The notes under the pieces were generated by a model that made no database searches, was not told the origin of the DNA, and was given only the letters and a program-made list of their open reading frames with translations. Both the position numbers and the translations under genes were made by a program. This document shows positions 58,467 through 64,000 of a DNA stretch of 64,000 bases, piece by piece; position 1 is the first letter of the stretch, and every line of letters starts with the position of its first letter. The stretch is from NCBI RefSeq assembly GCF_000813325.1, contig NZ_BBQE01000012.1; one strand, given 5' to 3'. Origin of the DNA: Sulfurospirillum cavolei. GTDB taxonomy: Bacteria; Campylobacterota; Campylobacteria; Campylobacterales; Sulfurospirillaceae.

Positions 58467-61010
58467 ATGCAAGAAACAATCAATCGAAGAGGATTTTTAA
58501 AAATCGGTGCCACATTAGCGTCCGTTCCCGTTTTTTCGCAGTTGTCTGGAACCTATTCGCTTTTTGCCAAGGATGTGAGCGATTTGGTTAAAAACGGCGA
58601 AGTCGTTACGGGTACGCACTGGGGCGTTTTAAAAGTAACGTTAAAAGACGGCAAAGTTGTTGATTCTAAACCGTTTTTTAACACGAGTAAAATTCCAAAC
58701 TCCTTGCAAGGCAATACCGCCGACATGATCTATAAATCGCGTGTCAAGTACCCGATGGTGCGTAAAAGTTACCTTGAAAATCCGGACGATCCAAAACCTG
58801 CCCTTAGAGGTAGCGAAGAATTTGTACGCGTCAGTTACGAAGATGCGATCAAACTCGTTGCACGCGAACTCAAAAAAACGCGTACCCAAAAAGGACCTGC
58901 AAGCGTTTTTGCGGGAAGTTACGGATGGAAAAGCGTCGGTAACGTTCATAACTCCAGAATCTTACTGCATCGTTTTATGAACTTAAGCGGTGGCTTTACG
59001 GGAAGTTTAGGCGACTATTCTACGGGAGCAAGCCAAATCATTATGCCCCATGTTGTCGGTAGCATCGGCGTTTATGAACAACAAACCAGCTGGCCGGTGA
59101 TCTTGGAGCACTCCAAAGTTGTTGTTCTTTGGGGCGTCAATCCTATCACGACGCTCAAAATTTCATGGCAAGTTGACGATGCTCAAGCTTTTGCTTATCT
59201 GGAAAAACTTAAAGCCAGCGGAAAACAACTCATTATCATCGATCCAAGGCGTTCAGAGACTATTCGCTATTTTGACAAAGCCAGATGGATTGCACCGCTT
59301 CCCAATACCGATGTCGCGATGATGCTCGGTATGGCAAACCACCTATACAAAAAAGGAAAATACGACAAAGAGTTCCTTGAAACCTACACGGTCGGATTTG
59401 ACCGCTTTAGCGAATACCTTTTAGGAAAAACCGACGGTATCGACAAAACAGCGGCATGGGCAAGCAGTATCTGCCGTATCGATGAAAAAACGATCCAAGA
59501 ACTAGCAGAACTCTTTTATGATAACCGAACGTTTATGATGAGCGGCTGGGGTATGCAACGCGCGCACCACGGAGAACAACCACACTGGATGATGGTCACC
59601 TTAGCCTCAATGCTCGGTCAAATCGGACTTCAAGGCGGCGGTTTTTCACTGGGTCATCACTACAGCGGAGCAGGTGTACCCACACGTAAAGGTGCAACGA
59701 TCGGCGGTATCAATGCGGCAAGTTTAGGGTATTTTGACGAAAGCGGTAAATTTATCGGTACGAAAAGTAGCGGAAGCGACGCAGCCAGCACCGGAGAGAG
59801 TTGGAAACTCAAAGTCTCAGCCTCATCGTTTCCGGTTGCCAGAATCGCCGATGCATTAATGCATCCGGGAAAAACGATACAGCATAACGGAAAAACGATT
59901 ACCTATCCTGACATCGACTTTATCTATTGGGTCGGAGGCAATCCTTTTTCACACCATCAAGATACCAATACGCTTGTGAAAGCATGGAAAAAACCTCGTA
60001 CGATCGTCGTAAATTCCATTTACTGGACGCCGAGTGCCAAAATGGCGGATATTGTGTTCCCTACGACTTCCCAGTACGAGCGAAACGATATTGCAATGAT
60101 CGGAGATTACTCCAAGCACGGTATCGCGCCGATTAAACAGTTGGTCGAAAAACAGTTTGAAGCGAGAGACGATTATCAGATTTTCAGCGATTTATGTTTG
60201 GCGTATGCAGGGAAAGAGCTCTTTAACGCTTATACGGAAAACGGCAAAAAAGAGATGGATTGGATCGAAGAGTATTATAACGTCGCGTACAATACGATCT
60301 TAAAAACACCGCAACTTTTGACGGATATGAAACCGTTTCAAACATTTTGGAGTGAAAATCAACCCGTTGTTTTTAATAGCACAATGGAAAGTGAAAGCTT
60401 CGTGAAATTTAAAGATTTTAGGGACGATCCGATCTTGCAACCGCTCGGTACGCCATCGGGTTTAATTGAGATTTACTCCGATACGATCGCAAAAATGAAC
60501 TACGACGATTGTAGGGCGTATCCTAGTTGGTTTGAGCCGATCGAGTGGCTGGGTATGAAACAAAAACCGGCGGAATTTCACATGTTAAGCCCGCATCCAT
60601 ACGATCGTTTGCATTCACAACAAAATCAAACACGTTTACGTGACACGTATGCGGTTGCCAATCACGAGCCGATTTATATCAACCCTAAAGATGCGGCTAA
60701 AAAACAGATCAAAAACGGCGATACCGTACGTGTTTTTAACGCAAGAGGTGAAATTTTGGCAGGTGCTGTCGTAACAGACGATGTAATTGAAGGCGTGGTG
60801 TGTATTTATGAGGGGGTATGGTACGACCCTGAAAAACCGGGTGCGGTAGGAAGCATCTGCAAAAACGGTAGCCCCAATCTTTTAACGATTGATATTCCAA
60901 CGTCCAAACTGGCAAACGGGAACATCTCGCATACGGCATTGGTCAATATCGAAAAATATACCGGAAAAACACTTCCTCTAACGGCATTCTCCGCTCCAAA
61001 AGGAGCCTAA
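58467..61010 (+). CDS. torA: TorA-type molybdopterin TMAO/N-oxide reductase
   Basis: An 847-residue protein. A Tat signal (N-R-R-G-F-L-K) is followed by the DMSO reductase family layout. The molybdenum-ligand Ser lies in D-Y-S-T-G-A-S-Q near residue 190. Further markers are W-G-V-N-P near 220, I-I-D-P-R-R-S-E-T near 260 and G-G-N-P-F-S-H-H-Q near 495. It lacks an N-terminal [4Fe-4S] Cys motif, as expected of TorA and unlike NapA or PhsA. TMAO is the expected substrate, but DMSO, biotin sulfoxide or other N-oxides cannot be excluded. It runs in the periplasm with the monohaem cytochrome. Confidence 0.85.
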   Translation: MQETINRRGFLKIGATLASVPVFSQLSGTYSLFAKDVSDLVKNGEVVTGTHWGVLKVTLKDGKVVDSKPFFNTSKIPNSLQGNTADMIYKSRVKYPMVRKSYLENPDDPKPALRGSEEFVRVSYEDAIKLVARELKKTRTQKGPASVFAGSYGWKSVGNVHNSRILLHRFMNLSGGFTGSLGDYSTGASQIIMPHVVGSIGVYEQQTSWPVILEHSKVVVLWGVNPITTLKISWQVDDAQAFAYLEKLKASGKQLIIIDPRRSETIRYFDKARWIAPLPNTDVAMMLGMANHLYKKGKYDKEFLETYTVGFDRFSEYLLGKTDGIDKTAAWASSICRIDEKTIQELAELFYDNRTFMMSGWGMQRAHHGEQPHWMMVTLASMLGQIGLQGGGFSLGHHYSGAGVPTRKGATIGGINAASLGYFDESGKFIGTKSSGSDAASTGESWKLKVSASSFPVARIADALMHPGKTIQHNGKTITYPDIDFIYWVGGNPFSHHQDTNTLVKAWKKPRTIVVNSIYWTPSAKMADIVFPTTSQYERNDIAMIGDYSKHGIAPIKQLVEKQFEARDDYQIFSDLCLAYAGKELFNAYTENGKKEMDWIEEYYNVAYNTILKTPQLLTDMKPFQTFWSENQPVVFNSTMESESFVKFKDFRDDPILQPLGTPSGLIEIYSDTIAKMNYDDCRAYPSWFEPIEWLGMKQKPAEFHMLSPHPYDRLHSQQNQTRLRDTYAVANHEPIYINPKDAAKKQIKNGDTVRVFNARGEILAGAVVTDDVIEGVVCIYEGVWYDPEKPGAVGSICKNGSPNLLTIDIPTSKLANGNISHTALVNIEKYTGKTLPLTAFSAPKGA

Positions 61011-61017
61011 GCTTTCT

Positions 61018-61055
61018 CGCTCTCTTTGTCTTTCAAAGAGAGCGCTTCTTTTCTT
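61018..61055 (+). terminator. Terminator after the torA-like operon
   Basis: CGCTCTCTTTG and CAAAGAGAGCG form a perfect 11-bp stem with a 5-base loop, followed by CTTCTTTTCTT and then TTACATGTAA (61054-61063). The rest of the 248-base gap to the chemoreceptor holds a 23-base motif shared with the nifH promoter at 61127-61149. Confidence 0.85.
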
Positions 61056-61063
61056 ACATGTAA
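61054..61063. repeat. TTACATGTAA palindrome, intergenic copy
   Basis: A perfect copy just behind the terminator T-run, extended on the right as AAAGATTTT, like the copies at 43231 and 63471. Confidence 0.75.
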
Positions 61064-61258
61064 AGATTTTTTCGTCATATTAATCAACTAGCCTATCACT
61101 TTTTCTATTATTTCACACTAGAAACCGCATAAAGTGTTACGTAGAAAAACTCTTTTGAAAAAAAAATTCAACAAAAAGCAAAATAGCGACATGTATATTG
61201 AATTTAAATCGATTTCATCTAGAATAGTCTCGCAACAAATAACAACAAAGAGGGGCAT

Positions 61259-63398
61259 ATGATGCTATTTAAGTCGATTCAAACTAAGATTGTTTTGATA
61301 GCCGGGCTTTGCTTGGTTTCGGCAGTGATTCTATTGGTAGGTTACGGGTTGTTTTCATCTACACGAACACAAGATCGCGTTTCCGCGGAAGTTTCCTCTT
61401 TGTTGACGGAACTCAACATGGAGAGACTGCAAAATTTAGCCGGCGAGCAAAGCGGTACCATTCAAGCCGAATTAGAGTTGGCTTTGAATGCTGCGCGTAC
61501 GATGGCGAATACCTTTGAAGTGAGCAAACTTAAACCTAAAGACGGTAAAGAAGCTTTGGACATCGGCCGCGGCCAGCTCAATGCGGTGCTTCTCAATGTA
61601 TTGAAAAGTAACAAAAGCTTTAACGGTACCTACTCCTGTTGGGAACCAAATGCCATCGATGGGGCGGATGAAAACTTCCGTGTCAACAAAGACGGTAACA
61701 ACCCGACTACCGGACGCTTTACCCCTTATTGGACGCGCGACGATAAAGGCAATATTGCCGTTCAACCGTTAGTCGAGTACGACACCTACGACAAGCATCC
61801 TAACGGTGTTTTAAAAGGTGGCTGGTACATTACCCCTCGTGAGCAAAATAAAGAGAGTGTGCTTGGCCCTTTGCCTTACATCGTACAAGGTAAGCAAGTG
61901 TTCCTTGCAACAATGTCGGTGCCAATTCATGTCAATGGTAAATTTTACGGTGTTGCCGGTGCGGATTATAACTTAGATTTTGTTCAGCAAATTGCCAAAA
62001 AAGTTGATAAGGAATTATTTGAAGCGCATGGACAGGTCCATCATTGCCGACAACGGTCTATTGGTAGCCCAAAGCGAAAATCCTAATATGATCGGAGGTC
62101 ATTTTAAACAAGTGATGCCTAAAGGTTGGGAAAAGATTTATGAAGCGATTCAATCAGGTAAGGCGTTAGTTCGTATCAACGATGATAGTGGCATGATAGA
62201 AGCGGTTGCTCCCATCCAGCTGGGGCAGACGGGTAAACCTTGGGCGGTTTTGATTCAAGTACCACGAGAAATTATATTGGCTAAAGCGTTGGTGCTTGAT
62301 AAAGACATGAGCGATCGACTTTACAGCAATGCTTCAATGCAAGTTGTCGTTGGTTTTATCGTTGCATTACTCGCTATTATTGCCATCTATTTTCTTACCA
62401 CCAGTATTATTGCCAAACCTCTTTTAAGCCTTAAAGAAACTGCCCATGATTTGGCAACGGGTGATGGTGATTTGACCAAAAAATTAGCTATTAAAAATCA
62501 GGATGAAATTGGTGATGCTTCCCATGAGATTAACCAATTTATCGATAAAGTTCACTCAACCATCAAATTGGCAAAAGACACCAGTTCTGAAAATGCATCC
62601 ATTGCGCATGAGCTCTCAGCAACGACCCTCCAAGTGGGCAAACGCGTGGAAGACTCTTCAAGCATCATTGCTCAAGCCACACACATGTCAAGCGAGACCA
62701 AACAAGAAATTGTCTCTTCCGTCAATGAAGCAAAAGCTTCAAAAGAAGAGATCGTTAAGGCAAATAATGAACTCCAAAGTGCTCGTAAGTTCCTTCAAAA
62801 ACTAGGACAGCGTGTTGAAGAGAGCGCGCAAACAGAGCAAGAACTTGCACAAAAAATCCAACAACTTAGCTCTGATGCCGACCAAGTTAAAAATGTTCTT
62901 ACCGTCATCAGCGATATTGCGGATCAAACAAACCTTCTAGCACTCAATGCTGCCATCGAAGCTGCACGTGCAGGAGAGCACGGACGTGGTTTTGCCGTCG
63001 TTGCCGATGAAGTACGCACCTTGGCAGAGCGCACCCAAAAAAGTTTGGTTGAAATCAACGCAACCATTAATGTCATTGTTCAAGCTATCACGGACAGCTC
63101 AGAGAGAATGAACGTTAATTCAGCACAAATCCAAGAATTAAACGTGCTCGCGGGAGATGTGGAAAGCAAACTCGATAACACTGTTTCCATGAATGTTGCG
63201 ACCAAACTCAATGAAAAAACGGTTAACGACTACATCCAAACAGGTGAAAAAATCGATACCATCGTTTCCAAAATCGAAGAAATCAATACGTTAGCAACGC
63301 AAAATACCAGAAGTGTGGAAGAAATCGCAGGGGCGAGTGAGCACCTCAATACCCTTACCGAAAAACTCAACACCATTCTCAATCAATTTAGAACATAA
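61259..63398 (+). pseudogene. Cache-type methyl-accepting chemotaxis protein, frameshifted
   Basis: The first part (61259-62086) encodes a transmembrane helix and most of a periplasmic Cache sensor domain (T-P-Y-W-T-R-D-D-K-G-N and G-V-A-G-A-D-Y-N-L). From about base 62033 the sequence continues in another frame as S-I-I-A-D-N-G-L-L-V-A-Q-S, the rest of the Cache domain, then a second membrane helix, HAMP and a complete signalling domain (A-D-Q-T-N-L-L-A-L-N-A). A shift of one base near 62034 (or loss of two) restores a receptor of about 710 residues. An ATG at 62031 could start a second product, but without sensor. Damage or sequencing error. Confidence 0.85.
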
Positions 63399-63399
63399 G

Positions 63400-63424
63400 T
63401 TAAAGCCCTATTTTAGGGCTTTAA
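63400..63424. terminator. Terminator after the chemoreceptor gene
   Basis: TTAAAGCCCTA, loop TTT, TAGGGCTTTAA; 11-bp stem followed by TCACTT. It can act in both directions because of the flanking A and T bases. Confidence 0.8.
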
Positions 63425-63469
63425 TCACTTGAGGATAAATAGGCACTGGCTACTTTTTAAATTTTTCAC

Positions 63470-63481
63470 TTTACATGTAAA
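63470..63481. repeat. TTTACATGTAAA palindrome, intergenic copy
   Basis: A perfect 12-bp palindrome 46 bases behind the terminator and followed by GATTT. The remaining gap up to 63618 is AT-rich with a TATACTT -10-like element at about 63580. Confidence 0.75.
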
Positions 63482-63618
63482 GATTTAATTGATTAATTCC
63501 ATGAAAGTAGCCTCGTATCACCTTTTTTTAGAAAAAAAGAGAACAAAAAATTTTCAAAATAAGGTATTTCATTTTTTGCTATACTTAACATGAAAAATTC
63601 AGATGTTGGAGGCAAGCT

Positions 63619-63909
63619 ATGGAAAGAGAGACTATTTTGGCATACTTAAAAAATCACAAAGATGAGTTTGCACAAAAGTATCACATCTCAAACCTTGCAC
63701 TCTTTGGTTCATTTGCACGCAATGAAAATCGTTATGACAGCGATATTGATATTGCTATCGATACAAAACTAAGTGATTATTTTTTACTTTATGATTTAAA
63801 AGAGAGCCTTGAAAAGGCATTTGATACCAAAGTCGATATTGTAAGACTCAGAGACAAGATGAACCCTTCTTTAAAAAAGAGAATTTTAAAGGATGGCATC
63901 TATGTATGA
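63619..63909 (+). CDS. MntA-like minimal nucleotidyltransferase (antitoxin)
   Basis: A 96-residue protein. The nucleotidyltransferase motif G-S-F-A-R-N-E is near residue 30 and D-S-D-I-D-I near residue 40, giving the two metal-binding Asp. Such proteins neutralise HepT toxins by AMPylating a tyrosine. The partner gene begins 8 bases before its stop but is truncated, so the antitoxin is now alone. TTGGAGG precedes its ATG. Confidence 0.8.
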   Translation: MERETILAYLKNHKDEFAQKYHISNLALFGSFARNENRYDSDIDIAIDTKLSDYFLLYDLKESLEKAFDTKVDIVRLRDKMNPSLKKRILKDGIYV

Positions 63910-63940
63910 TAAAGAGCTTGTACTCGATATTTTAGAATAG
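63902..63940 (+). pseudogene. HepT-like toxin remnant
   Basis: ATG 63902 starts M-Y-D-K-E-L-V-L-D-I-L-E, the usual HepT N-terminus, but TAG follows at codon 13 and the sequence after it (GTTATACCCTTAAAATAG) does not continue the family in any frame I can see. Probably a deletion or insertion removed the rest. The element end, if any, is not identifiable before the window edge. Confidence 0.6.
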
Positions 63941-64000
63941 GTTATACCCTTAAAATAGTTACCATTTCTTCTTGAAGTTACGAACAAAAGTTAAAAGTCA

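Noticed and set aside
62031..63398. A separate, complete chemoreceptor gene starting at the internal ATG
   Set aside because: The upstream frame encodes exactly the missing half of the Cache domain, so one frameshifted gene explains both parts better.

Overview
The window looks like the chromosome of a Sulfurospirillum-type member of the Campylobacterota. The evidence is the gene content: a Coo/Ech-like group 4 [NiFe] hydrogenase cluster, nifHDK with an extra small gene between nifH and nifD, a TorA-type reductase with a monohaem cytochrome, an OprD-like campylobacterial porin and several chemoreceptors. Genes are densely packed and intergenic DNA is AT-rich. The genus call is an inference from protein resemblance only.

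Bases 1 to about 31,990 are most of a Mu-type transposable prophage, cut at the left window edge inside the MuA-like transposase. The early region holds MuA, MuB, small regulators, a DUF3164 protein, a RecA-like ATPase and a GemA-like protein. The virion genes describe a siphovirus: Mu F-like head protein, HK97 gp10-like protein, protease/scaffold, capsid, tail tube, tail chaperones joined by a predicted -1 frameshift, tape measure, GTA/lambda-like tail tip and a LamG adhesin. A block at 10.5-14.4 kb on the minus strand carries endolysin, two small membrane proteins, terminase and portal. A D12-class adenine methylase and a strong terminator close the element, followed by short repeats that are probably transposase-binding end sites. 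A 25-bp perfect inverted repeat near 7.55 kb, half of which recurs near 11.6 kb, looks like the prophage's own control element.

From 32.1 to 36.8 kb lies a tight operon for the soluble part of a group 4 [NiFe] hydrogenase (small subunit, ferredoxins, NuoC-like and large subunits), hypA and a GltD-like flavin oxidoreductase. No membrane subunit is in the window. Next come a lysine/proline-rich small protein and two coiled-coil paralogues (37.1-37.9 kb). A LysR regulator (minus) then faces an operon of LeuC-like and LeuD-like hydro-lyase subunits and a hydrolase with the complete residue set of fluoroacetate dehalogenases (38.2-41.8 kb). A chemoreceptor and a GNAT/nitrilase fusion follow.

At 45-47.4 kb a two-component system is flanked by two small secreted proteins with Gly/Asn-rich tails, with a 15-bp direct repeat in the divergent promoter. 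The nif operon (47.5-51.9 kb, minus) is preceded by a -24/-12 promoter candidate. After a porin gene with a frameshift in its signal peptide come a response regulator, a family 5 solute-binding protein, a sensor kinase, a cytochrome and TorA, which together resemble a TorRTS-CA unit. A frameshifted Cache-type chemoreceptor and a MntA-like antitoxin with a truncated HepT remnant end the window.

Across the whole window the palindrome TTACATGTAA is strongly over-represented: nine perfect copies and about thirteen partial copies, including several just behind terminators. I see no rRNA, tRNA or CRISPR array.
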